From NCBI GenBank assembly GCA_038030265.1, contig CM075941.1:37200164-37264163 (forward strand): a DNA stretch of 64,000 nt. The letters are read 5' to 3'. A program made the translations under genes and the position numbers. How positions within the stretch are numbered: position 1 is the first letter of the stretch; every line of letters starts with the position of its first letter. The notes beneath the pieces are model-generated. The model was not told the origin of the DNA. It saw only the letters and a program-made list of their open reading frames with translations, and ran no database searches. Source of the stretch: Corythucha ciliata. Lineage: Eukaryota; Arthropoda; Insecta; Hemiptera; Tingidae. Below are positions 22,307 to 32,409 of the stretch, piece by piece.

Positions 22307-24693
22307 CATCTCTCCTGAAATTGTCTTCTAATCTCATTTTCATCACCTTCTCCCGAAATAACAAGTGCGCTAAAATTCGAAAAAAAATGTTCATTTTGAG
22401 AGATGAAATCATCCTACTATCATACTAATTGGTATACATCCTGAACTATCGCATAGTTCCGCGGTACAAATAGTATCCTGTGGAATAGATATTCTGGAAT
22501 TGAATATTAAAATTGCAGGCAGCAAGTAGCGTATAATGCCGATAACTGTAGGTCTGAGATAGGTCTTATTCAATAGATAGGAGATATATAAGTAACTAAT
22601 TCATAAGTTTCGTGTTGATACAAAAATGATTATTTCTACGGAAATCTGGTACCTTTCGTCGTAATTCCTACATTAATATGGTCTGATAGGAGGAGGGAAA
22701 GAGCTAAAAATACAAGGCACCAAAAACGGGTTACCAAAAAAAGGCGCCAAAAACGGAGCACCCAAATGGGGAGCAGAAAATTAGGCTTCGAGTCACGATC
22801 AAAAGTGAGAAAGAGCGCTCGTTCACGGCTAGAATATAGTTAAACTACAATTCACGGTTTATTGGGGCCTCTTTATGCGGCTCAAGTTTAGACAAAGCGC
22901 TGTGCTGTTCTTTGGTGAAGCCCGCGGTTAAAATTCTGAGTAGAGTTTATGAGAATAAACGGTAGTCTATGACCATAGCCGTGCTGCGTGGCACACGTCA
23001 GCGGAAACTTGAGTGGCGGGTGGGGCTTGCCAACACCTGCTAAAACGGCCTAAACCACCACGCCACGAACAATCGCTCCCAACAAAGGCTCTGCCTTCAT
23101 GGATATTCCTCTATAATGAATCTGTATAATTGCGCTCGTTAGCCAGGTAATTTGAAGCTGCCCCCGCTCCATCTGAAAACGACCCGGCTTGAGGCTTTGA
23201 TAAAATCGTAGTCGTCACTCAAGCTGAGTATTTGCTTAAATGGCTTCAAATCAGTCGTTCTAATTTCTGAGCCATCAGTTTTGAATCGAAATAAGCAACG
23301 CCCAAGTGACGGCTATGAGTACGGGCCTAAGTCCCCTCACACAGAGATTTCCGCGGCGTAACGTTGAAATTCAGGACAACATTGTGTCCTTACGTGGGGG
23401 GCTGGTGGTGAACTTTTAGTTTCTGAATTAAAATAAATGTTTGATGAGGCGCAGTTTCTGTTTTGTGAGACATCTGAACCACAAATCTTGATTCTGCGGG
23501 GATCGACCCCGCGAAATTGATATTAAGGGGGCAGTCCTGCCGAAATGTTGTATTGGAGACGAGAATGACACGGGAAATTGGTTTTTCGAGTCGGCCCAAC
23601 TCTTAAAAATTGTTTTTGGAAATTTATTTTTGAAGAAGCCGTATTAGTTCAATAACGCGAAGTTTTGTTTCTTTGTTTGTTGTTGTTGTTGTTGTTTTTT
23701 GCCCGGCCAATCCCGTGGTACTGTTTTCGAGAACTTTGTTGCAGACGTGCCAAATCCACGAATTTTGGGTACGAAACAGCGAGGACAAGATAGAAATTTG
23801 TTCTAGAATTTGCCAAAACCATAAAATTGTATGCTTTAAGCGTTAAATCAGTGACATTTCGACTCCGAAAGAGCCCAATCCGCCGAATTGTTTTTTAAAT
23901 TTTGAAGAACCCCTTCACCACTGTAAGATTTAGTGGAACATTTTTTGAGGTGTCATACACTCCTATTATTTACGTTGTTGAGTGAGAAAATTAGTCAGTC
24001 CGAAATATGTTTTACTGTGCACGACTCACAGGCTGTGACACCCATCTAATATCGATTCAATCATTCGGACAATCGATTGGTGTTCAGCTGTACATCCGTC
24101 TTTTGCACTACGGTTTGTGATGATCGTTCCTTACTCGTCGCTGAACACAGTTTATAATAAAATATCTACTTTCTTTCCCTACGGAAACATGAAAGTAAAA
24201 TTGAGAATTATAGGTAAAATCTCACCTTGTATAGCTATCTCTGATTGAAGACTCATAATGGTAATACTAATAATGAATTACAAAACACAAGACGGGATCA
24301 AAAATTTAATGCGTTTCAAAATAATGACACAGATAAAAGAATCTAAGAATTTCAAAACATACTCTGTATAGTTCCTCGAACGATGTTAGTAAATCAATTA
24401 TGGAAGTTTGATTCACGGGAATGAACATAAAATAGAGTTCAAAACGTACGATAAAATTGAGTAAAGTAGCAATGAATCTGGCGTTTTGTTTCGCGATGGT
24501 TGGTAAACTCATTAGATTTTACAAGGAAGATACTCTCAAGCAGGAAGCGCAGTACATATTATCTTTGATTTCGTCTATCACCTCACGGACGCGAGGGAGT
24601 CGTAATCGTAATAAAGAAACATGTACAACCCAGATAATCAATTTGAAATGATTTTATTGGGACTTGTCTTCCGCTTGGGGTAGATACATGAGT

Positions 24694-24703
24694 AAATAAA
24701 AAG
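24694..24703 (+). promoter_or_regulatory. TATA-like box of gene C2
   Basis: AAATAAAAAG starts 72 bases before the ATG. Confidence 0.6.
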
Positions 24704-24765
24704 CGCCAGTAGCCCTCATGAAAACCATTCTGTCCGTGAATCCTCATTACTGAACAGAAGTAACA

Positions 24766-25736
24766 ATGTGGGGTTCTTTCATTCTTTTCGCCGCTTTGGC
24801 TAATGTAAGTAAAATTTGCAATACATTTTAAAAAATTTGTTTAGGAGATGCTAAAGTAAATTATTGAAATATTTTATACTTGATAAACTATACTCATGCA
24901 TTCCATAGGTGTGCCTCGGCCATGGCCACTCTTTTGAAAGCATGGGAGATGGTCATCACCATGGTCATCATGAAATTCAACATGGACACCATGAAGTGCA
25001 CCACGGTCACCATGATTCGCACCATGGCCACCATGAATCGCACCATGGCCACGTTGAATCTTCCTGTGGCCACCATGAAGCTCACCATGGTCACCACGAA
25101 GTTGTCCATGCTGACCACGGTCATCACCACGGTCATCACCACGGCCATCATCATCATCATCATCAACATTGTAGTTGCCACCCATTCACCCACCACCAAG
25201 TTCACCACACTGTTCGTCCCGTTGTCCACGAAACAGTCAAATGCACTCCTTGGACCAAGAAACACGTGACCCACCACAAGCAAACTATCACCCACAAAGT
25301 TCCTGTCGTTCACAAACACGTCGGTGAAGTGTGCCACGACCACGTCAGCACCGTCCCCGTCTACACCAAATACAAGGTGCCCGTCGTCACCCACCACACC
25401 CACCATGTTCCCATCGTCAAGAAAGTCGTCTCCCACAAAGTTGAGCACATTCCTGTCACCACCAAGCGTGTTCACCACGTTGAGCGTACCAAGGTCAACC
25501 ACGTTCCCGTCGTTCACCGTCGCTGCCACCCCGTCGTCCACAAGTCCGTCAGTCATGTCAACGTTGTCGAGCACCGTTCTCACCCTGTTGTTCATCATGA
25601 GCACGGTCAAACTTGCCACAAGCACAAGCACGTGTCTCACCACGTCGAGGCTCATGTTCGTCCCGTTCACGGTACCCACTGCTCGTGCCACAACGTCCAC
25701 CATCATGAGAGCCACGGACACCACCACCACCACTAA
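24766..25736 (+). CDS. His-rich 18-residue-repeat secreted protein (gene C2)
   Basis: Exon 1 (24766-24804) encodes MWGSFILFAALAN; intron 24805-24908; exon 2 24909-25736; 288 residues in all. After the signal peptide (cleavage probably near residue 16-17), residues about 28-100 are dominated by HGHH[E/D] units and a poly-His run, then HCSCHPF. The core (about 113-277) has VP prolines at 18-residue spacing, RPVV/HPVV motifs, a four-residue slip also found in gene B, and the shared PVVHKSVSHVNVVEHRS and EHGQTC blocks. The C-terminus is a short poly-His. The His density and spaced Cys suggest binding of Zn, Cu or Ni or a pH-responsive material (inference). No catalytic motif is seen. The 7-residue insert VESSCGH is absent from C1. 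Confidence 0.9.
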
Positions 25737-25784
25737 AAGGGAAATATCATTTTAAAACATGTAGAATTGAATTGATTCCCAGAG

Positions 25785-25790
25785 ATTAAA
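25785..25790 (+). terminator. Poly(A) signal of C2
   Basis: ATTAAA 48 bases after the stop. Confidence 0.5.
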
Positions 25791-26267
25791 CATCTCTCCT
25801 GAAATTGTCTTCTAATCTCATTTTCATCACCTTCTCCCGAAATAACAAGTGGGCTAAAATTTGAAAAAAAATGTTCATTTTGAGAGATGAAATCATCCTA
25901 CTATCATACTAATTGGTATACATCCTGAACTATCGCATAGTTCCGCGGTACAAATAGTATCCTGTGGAATAGATATTCTGGAATTGAATATTAAAATTGC
26001 AGGCAGCAAGTAGCGTATAATGCCGATAACTGTAGGTCTGAGATAGGTCTTATTCAATAGATAGGAGATATATAAGTAACTAATTCATAAGTTTCGTGTT
26101 GATACAAAAATGATTATTTCTACGGAAATCTGGTACCTTTCGTCGTAATTCCTACATTAATATGGTCTGATAGGAGGAGGGAAAGAGCTAAAAATACAAG
26201 GCACCAAAAACGGGTTACTAAAAAAAGGCGCCAAAAACGGAGCACCCAAATGGGGAGCAGAAAATTA

Positions 26268-26590
26268 AGGCTGATCCCTCCCTCCCTTGTCGGAAATGAC
26301 GTAAATCCGTGCCTGGGTTCCTCACATCCTCAAGAAAGACGATACCATGGAGTGCGGGATTGGTTCAAAAATACTGGCAGGATTAAGGTGATATGGAGCA
26401 GTTGAATGTGCAAGTGAACCTGACCCGATTCATAGCGTAGAAATGCCAGAAAACTGTGAAAACGGTCCTATTCGTTTGTAATTGTATACGTTTGTTTAGC
26501 TAACATTTTCGTTATAAAGGTGAACAGGATTCGAACATTTTCATTTACTAAAGTTTGAAAATAAGAAAATGTGTGCGGCCAACTTTACGT
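26268..26590. other. Intergenic, no gene recognised
   Basis: Unique-looking DNA after the end of the duplication; nothing supported. Confidence 0.4.
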
Positions 26591-27270
26591 AACTCGACCC
26601 GTGGAAGAAATCGTTTGTTTTGTCTAGCATAGCCTTAATATCGTTTGCTTAGCCGAAATTTTCGTTTGTTTAGCCTTTTGAGCCCTTTGAACAACAACAA
26701 AAATTTAGGTGCGGCTATGAAAGGTCAATATAGACTACTCGGACGTGACGTGGAAACATTTTTTCCCACGTGGGATATACAATTCCAGCACAGGCTTTTG
26801 TTTGTTAACGTTCAAATTGCTCGGACACGCATCATCCCACGTGTACCCACGTCACTCTGAGTAGTCTGTATTGACCTGTGTGTGTCTGTATAGACCCATG
26901 CACACGATGCTTTTTTGAAGGACGGCCTGTTTGAAAAACCATCCGGTAACCACCGAGGATCATATGTTTTTCGCCACTTCCAAGTGAAAATGTATCGTGT
27001 GCATGACGGGGATTAAGTTCACGCTCCCCGACCCATGGAAAAAAAATGGTTTTTACCACCATTTGTTGTCTTAATAACGTTTGTTTACGTTCGTTTAGTC
27101 AAAACGTACGTTTGTTCATCTTTCAAGCCCTACCCACACATTCCCCATACCCTAACCCAAAAGTTGACGTTTCTGAGCCAGGAACGAAATCGTTTGTTTA
27201 GTGGCATCTCTGAACGTAAAATCGTTTGTTCTTGTTGAATTAGCCTTTTTCCGTTTGTTTAGCACTTTGA
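26590..27270 (+). repeat. Decayed array, CGTTTGTTTAGCC type
   Basis: CGTTTGTTTAGCC, CGTTTGCTTAGCC, CGTTTGTTTAGTGG and similar words recur at irregular ~30-nt spacing on both sides of a MITE at 26722-26876. This is a third consensus type for the decayed arrays. Confidence 0.6.
26722..26876. mobile_element. Short MITE, AGGTCAATA ends
   Basis: Inverted ends AGGTCAATATAGACTACTC and GAGTAGTCTGTATTGACCT, with ACGTGG and CCACGT continuing inward. 155 bases, inserted in the CGTTTGTTTAGCC array. Confidence 0.75.
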
Positions 27271-27689
27271 AACATAACTAAAAAAATTATGGGTGGATTC
27301 AGCGAGGGACTCAAATGACTTGAGCCCCTCCTTTGGGCAGCGCTCAATTGGGTGTACGCCCAGGGTCTCACGTTGGCTCCAGAAAAGGCTATTAGGAAAC
27401 TGTGGTATCCCAAAAATAATGTATTTAGTCCCAAAACTAGTAATTTCACGCCAACTGCCTTGCAAACAGTCAGTCAAGTCATTTTTACAGCGCGAGCGAG
27501 TTGGCACGAGGAAGTATTGCAGTAACCAATAATGGTGGCAGGAGAAGGGGAAGAGATTCAATCGCAGTTTTGGTAAAGTGGAGATCGTCCTATTCGATGG
27601 GTTCATAGGTATAAGGTTGCCAACTCAAAATTTGACAATAGTCTCAGGGACAAAAGTTTCAGAGTTCAAAATCTGCCGTGATGAAAAAG

Positions 27690-28450
27690 AAAACCCGGGA
27701 CACTTCACTTGAGGTGTCGACATAGAGGACACTCGCGAAGGACGTGCTTGAACTCGAACAGCTCTAACCACGAAAAGTTCTTAACCAAAATCCATGCTCT
27801 AACTACGAAAAAACATTGAAGCACAAAAACCCTTGAACCACAGCCCCCTCCCCAACCACACCCCTAGCTCGAACCACAGAAAGCCGTAACCTCAAAAGAT
27901 CTAATCACAAAATGCTCTAACCACAAAATGCCCTAAGCACGAAATACTCTAACCACAATAATGTTCTAACCACAAATGTTCTAACCACAAATGTTCTAAC
28001 CACAAAATGTTCTAACCACAAAAGCTGTAACCGTGGAAAGATCTGACGACATTAACATTTAACTGACCTCAAAATGCTGAAAAAAAAAAAAAAAAAAAAA
28101 TCGAATCACAAAAAGATCTAACGACAAGAAGCACTATGACCACAAATAGGTCTAACAAAAAAACAAATTGATCCATAAAAACTTGAACCACCAAAAGAAC
28201 CATGAAATGCTCTAACCACGTCAAGCCCTGTTCAGAAAAAGATCAGAAAAAGACCAAATTGCCAAAAGCTGCATCCCCAAGAAGCTTGGACCCCAAAAGC
28301 TCTAACCACAAAAAGCTCGGATCACAGAAAGCAGCAACCCCAAAATACGCTAACCACAAAAGGTTGATTTCCAAAAAGCTCGAACCACAAAAAGCTCTAA
28401 CCATGACAAGCCCCGATTACAAAAAGTCTAAACCAAAGAAAAATTGAACG
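27690..28450 (+). repeat. Decayed 16-18-nt array, CTCTAACCACAAAAAG type
   Basis: The words CTCTAACCAC, TTCTAACCAC and CTCGAACCAC, followed by AAAA, recur dozens of times at about 16-18 nt. An A-run interrupts at 28080-28100. No gene. Confidence 0.75.
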
Positions 28451-28454
28451 TAAA

Positions 28455-29285
28455 GAGACCAAACGCGTGAATAGCCAGTTTGACCGTTTATTTTTCGTCG
28501 CAGCAAGTCAGACCAGGTGGCATGAATCGTCAGTTAAGCCATCTGAAAGACCCAACTGATCAGTTTGGCTATTTTTATGGCGTGATTCGTCTGCAGTACA
28601 GCCATTTTAAAGGCGCAGAGGCTCAGTTTGGTCAATTTAGCACGAGTGGGTAATTTTCCATTTCCCGGGCATGAATAGCCACTTAAGGGCGTGCTTAGTC
28701 AATCAAGAAATTTTATAGCGTTGGAGTAGTACGCTTATACGCTTATCCAATCATTAGGTTGCATGTACCCAACACTCGGTTGGTTAGGGGTTAGTGGTGG
28801 CGGGGGGGTTTCCAGAATTTTGCTATTTTTAGCGCGCAAGTAGTCAGGTTAGACATTTTAAAATGGCGTCAGTTTCAGTTTTGCGTCATCAGTTTTGCTT
28901 TTTCGGGGGCACAATTAGTTCCGTCAAGCCGAAGGCGTAAGTAAATCGTCAGTTCAGCCATCTTTAGGAAGCGTAGAGTCAGTCAGTCTGGCCAATTGTC
29001 AGGAATCGCTGGTTTGACTATTTTAACGTGCGAATGGCCGATGAAGATCTAACCATTTCCAGGGTAGGAATGATGATCGTGTCTGGCATTTTCAGGGCTG
29101 CAAAAATCGTCAGTTCAGCCATTTTCAGGGCGTGTAAAGCCGTTTTGCAATTTTTAGGCCTCACATTGGCCGCCATTTCAAAGGCGCGAATCGTCAGTTT
29201 TGCCATTTATAGGAGTGATTATTGTCAGTTTAGCCGTTTTTATGCTGTGAATAGCTATCAAGTTTTTGTACCAAATGCAGATGTT
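28455..29285 (+). repeat. Decayed ~30-33-nt array, CGTCAGTTTAGCCATTTT type
   Basis: Units resembling CGTCAGTTCAGCCATTTTCA followed by GGGCGTGAAT recur with drift (clear at 28960-29240). It abuts the CTCTAACCAC array but has an unrelated consensus. Confidence 0.7.
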
Positions 29286-29394
29286 TAAACCCTGTACGGC
29301 CAAGCGTGCAGCGAGTTTCCTGTATTTTGTTCCCAGCATGTAACATCTTACAATAGAATCTTGTATACTAGCTGGACGAAGGAGTCAGCCAGGG

Positions 29395-29519
29395 GGTCAA
29401 CCATGAGCTAGCGTTAGAAACTAACGCGAGCGATAACTAAGGACGCTCTATCACAAATAATGTTATAATGCCATAGTTACTGCAGTTGGCGGAATTTTTA
29501 CGCTAGCTCTTGGTTGACC
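29395..29519. mobile_element. MITE, GGTCAACCA ends with GCCAGGG duplication
   Basis: Inverted ends GGTCAACCATGAGCTAGCG and CGCTAGCTCTTGGTTGACC. Perfect flanking GCCAGGG at 29388-29394 and 29520-29526. 125 bases. A 7-8-bp target site suggests a hAT-like origin (inference). Confidence 0.85.
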
Positions 29520-29529
29520 GCCAGGGATT

Positions 29530-29800
29530 TTATGACACTGTTGTTTTCGATTGTTTCAATATAACAAGGGCAATGCCCGCCAATTTGCTTCCTCTTTTCT
29601 GACCACTACTTCGTGGCAGGTGTATTTTCGCTTTTGATGGTTCGCTATTGTTGTACCAGTATTATGGTTGTTTTGTTTTATACCTGTGGTCGTGCCCTGT
29701 TTGGGCTAAACATCAGCACCTATTTCAATTCAATCTAATAAATTGAGGTATTTTTGGACATTCTACGTTGCTTCAAAATTGCTCTTTGAATTCATTTAAT
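29530..29800. other. Intergenic, no gene recognised
   Basis: Nothing supported. Ends in CAATCTAATAAATTGAGG, which could be a retroelement 3' end, but no coding part is present. Confidence 0.3.
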
Positions 29801-30420
29801 TTTTAGTGAAAAGCACGAAATTCGTTTTTGCGTTCGCATGCGTGCCAACTCCGTAAAATAATATTTTTGAAGAAGTTGAACGCAAAATCGTTTTTACTGA
29901 GTGAATCAATCCTGCTAAATTTGTTGTTAACGGCCCAATCCCACGAAATTATTATTTTGAATGGTGTCAGACCCCTGAAATTGATCTTTAAAATGACCTA
30001 AAACCGCGAATTTGTTCCTTGAATTGGTCAACATTGCGAATTTAGTAGCCAAAGCACGAGATTACTTTTGAGGGTCAAACCTGCCAACCTGCCGGGGTCA
30101 ACATCGTTTTTAATGAGATAATTCTTTCTACGATTTTTTTTTCTTAGGGCTGACGCGCCAAATTGGGTTTTTGAGCTGCCCAACCTCGCGAAATTGTGTT
30201 TTTGGGTGAGCCCAAATTACTCGCGAATTGCAAAGCAAAATTCGTTTTGATTTAGCCAACTCAGCGAAAATTTCTCTTAGAATGATCCTGCAATCTGGAA
30301 ATTTCGTTATTTGAAGAAAATAAAAAAATGTAAAAATTGCCTTTTGTGTGGTGTCAAGCTCGTAAATTTGGTTTCCTACGGGCCAGATCTGTATGATTTT
30401 GAAAAAGCCCAATCGGTTGT
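29800..30420 (+). repeat. Decayed ~30-nt array, CGAAATT type
   Basis: Units with CGCGAAATTG, CCACGAAATTA and GCCCAA words recur to about 30400, where a T-rich tract (30420-30475) begins. Confidence 0.55.
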
Positions 30421-30596
30421 TTGTTTTTTGTTTTTTTTTTTTTTGTTTTTTGTTTTTGTTTTTTTTTTTTTTTCATGCAGGCGAGCAGAAAGGGCTCGTT
30501 ATCTCCAGGAAATTCTGTCTGACCACTTGTAGCCGTTTTTGAAAAATATATTTATAAGGCGAAGGGAAGGCGTGCAATTTCAAGGGAAAATTCTTT

Positions 30597-30739
30597 AATG
30601 GTGAATTTCACCACCGAGAGTTAGGTTCGTTGGAGTTACCCAACTCTAACATTGTTTACGTAAATTGTGACGCATTTTTTTCGTTAATTCTGAGTTAACG
30701 TCTCTCAAATCTTAACTCTCGGAGTTGAAATCCACCATA
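30597..30739. mobile_element. MITE, ATGGTGAATTTCACCACC ends
   Basis: The left end ATGGTGAATTTCACCACCGA pairs with the right end reading TCGGAGTTGAAATCCACCAT. GAGAGTTA continues inward on both sides. A half copy lies at 10175-10255. Confidence 0.7.
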
Positions 30740-31430
30740 AGAGGATTGTAAAGTTATTTCGTGTGTGGAATTAGAAAACAACGCCTTCAGCACACTCAGT
30801 GGTGAACCGGTGAACCCAGAGAGAGAGAGAGAGGGGGGACGATAGGTGGATCATTCCCTCCGGGAGGACCAATTTTTTGTGAAATCACGGCAATACGAAG
30901 GGCATTCATTACAATACCCGTCCCCTGCCGGTCCTTAGTAGGCTGCGGACTGCCGGAATCACCCCCTCCGGAAGGATTTCTAGGCACGCACCTGAGCACA
31001 CTTGCGTAATTTACTGGATTTGAAAATGGTCACCTCTGTAATTGGGAGGAGGACTGATGGGAAGGGTGAGGGGGTCATCTGTGCAACTTGCCCATAAGAT
31101 TGTTTCCGGCTTCGTTCCGGCTATATTACTTCCATGATCAACCGTTAGTTTTTGGCCTGTTATTGCCCGTTCTCAACCTCTGTCCTACGCTTCTGGGAAG
31201 CCTTTACAACCAATCAAAGTTTTCCCTCGAGAAATGAAGCATTTTGATAGAATCCGCAGACGCATAGCACATGCACGGCCTGAGAACAGGGCTCGAAAGG
31301 AAACTTTTTTTTTCAATTCAGCATCCATTTTAATCACTTAGGCCCGTTTTCACCAACTTATTTAACCACGATTAAGAACTAATCATGATTACAACGTAAA
31401 CGATTTCATTAAGGGCCGTTCACGAGCTCT
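30740..31430. other. Repeat-derived intergenic DNA
   Basis: Contains a GA-run (30821-30838) and a block at 31195-31260 resembling 31575-31640 (AAGCCT...CAACCAA...TCCCTCGA...AATGAAGCATTTT). 31340-31370 resembles the end of the GGCCCATTTTCACCAAC MITE at 62731. No gene. Confidence 0.45.
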
Positions 31431-31431
31431 A

Positions 31432-31560
31432 GGTCTGTTCCATTGTTTTGTTCGTGCTGCAACTAGGGTAGAAACCCCTGTGATTACAATGAATAATTTT
31501 GAAAAATTGAATGAAATCAGATGATTTCAGTGTAGCACGAACAAGACAATGGAACGGACC
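31432..31560. mobile_element. Hairpin MITE, GGTCTGTTCCATTG ends, TA flanks
   Basis: The ends GGTCTGTTCCATTGTTTTGT and ACAAGACAATGGAACGGACC are inverted, continuing through TCGTGCT. TA lies on each side. 129 bases. Confidence 0.8.
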
Positions 31561-31823
31561 TATTATGTTTACGTTCTGTGAAGCCTATGCAACCAAACAA
31601 ATTTATTCCCTCGAAAAATGAAGCATTTTTATAGGTTGCGTCGCATCGTCGGGGACGGACACCTTTTGTTTGGCATCCAAATTTTCTCGAACATGAGTGG
31701 TAGATTCTTGGATGCCACATTTGCTTTGATAGACCGGCGGGGGTGGGATTTCTATGGCAACGTTGCCGTGTCCGATCCCTATAGCCACCACACAACACAA
31801 ACATAGAGCTTGTGAGCGGGCCT

Positions 31824-32040
31824 CAAGGTTACTATACTAGAGAGGTAGCGTCGTAAGTGATGGACGAGGGGAAATCCCTCCTAAAACGCGTCATAGGGTA
31901 TGCAACAACAATACCTTTCTTTACATACATGTTCAGATTATAATTATAAAATGTTTAATTTGCATACCCGATGACGCATTGTTTACAGCTCCCCCCCCCC
32001 AATTTTCTTACGGCGCTACCTATTTAGTATAGTGACCTTG
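31824..32040. mobile_element. MITE, CAAGGTTACTATACTA ends
   Basis: The left end CAAGGTTACTATACTA pairs with TAGTATAGTGACCTTG at the right, and GGTAGCGTCGTAAG pairs with CTTACGGCGCTACC. The termini resemble the CAAGGTGACTA family at 4430, so it may be a cousin. Non-coding. Confidence 0.8.
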
Positions 32041-32104
32041 AACGGGTCTTTAGTGACGGGTGTCATATGGGTCACTAGTGGCAACTAATCCCGAACAACA
32101 TTAA

Positions 32105-32404
32105 GGGGGAGTTTTACATGTGTTTCCTCGACCCCCCTCCAATCATACCTCTATACCAGTGATCTTCTTTTAACATATTTCACCCCTGAAATAACTGTAA
32201 AACGCACATAAACTTTTGCCTTGAAAATTCACACTCTTTAGACGACTAATTCAGGAAAACGAAATCGTACGGTTGTGCGGAGTTTCCCGAAGATTTAAAT
32301 GAGATTTTGAAATCCAGGATTGGCGCAGAAATACGGCGATAATGTACGTAAGGCCCAGTAGGCGAGTTATGATTGGAGGGGGGGTCGAGGACGTACAACC
32401 CTCC
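32105..32404. mobile_element. TTAA-flanked MITE, copy 2
   Basis: TTAA at 32101-32104 and 32405-32408. The left end GGGGGAGTTTTACATGTGTT and the TTCCTCGACCCCCCTCC block match copies 1 and 3. The right arm is more diverged, and part of the left arm is missing or replaced. Confidence 0.8.
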
Positions 32405-32409
32405 TTAAC

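Larger units (their letters stand above)
19314..22780 (+). repeat. 3.47-kb tandem duplication, copy 1
   Basis: Starts with TTAGGCTTCGAGTCACG and runs to the point where the same words begin again at 22781. The length is 3467 bases. AAAATTA occurs at both junctions, giving microhomology. Copy 2 differs by a few substitutions and indels whose sum (+21, +1, +3, -6, -3, +1) equals the 17-base length difference. It contains the frameshifted gene C1. Confidence 0.9.
22781..26264 (+). repeat. 3.47-kb tandem duplication, copy 2
   Basis: 3484 bases. It ends where GAGCAGAAAATTA is followed by AGGC rather than GGCT. It contains intact gene C2. The upstream 2 kb is also duplicated, so both copies have the same promoter region. 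Confidence 0.9.

Noticed and set aside
24894..25733. 279-codon open frame antisense to gene C2 (and shorter ones antisense to A, B and C1)
   Set aside because: The sense genes are rich in CAC, GTC, CCC and GGT codons, which give no stops on the opposite strand. The splice-bounded sense frames and paralogy explain the region.
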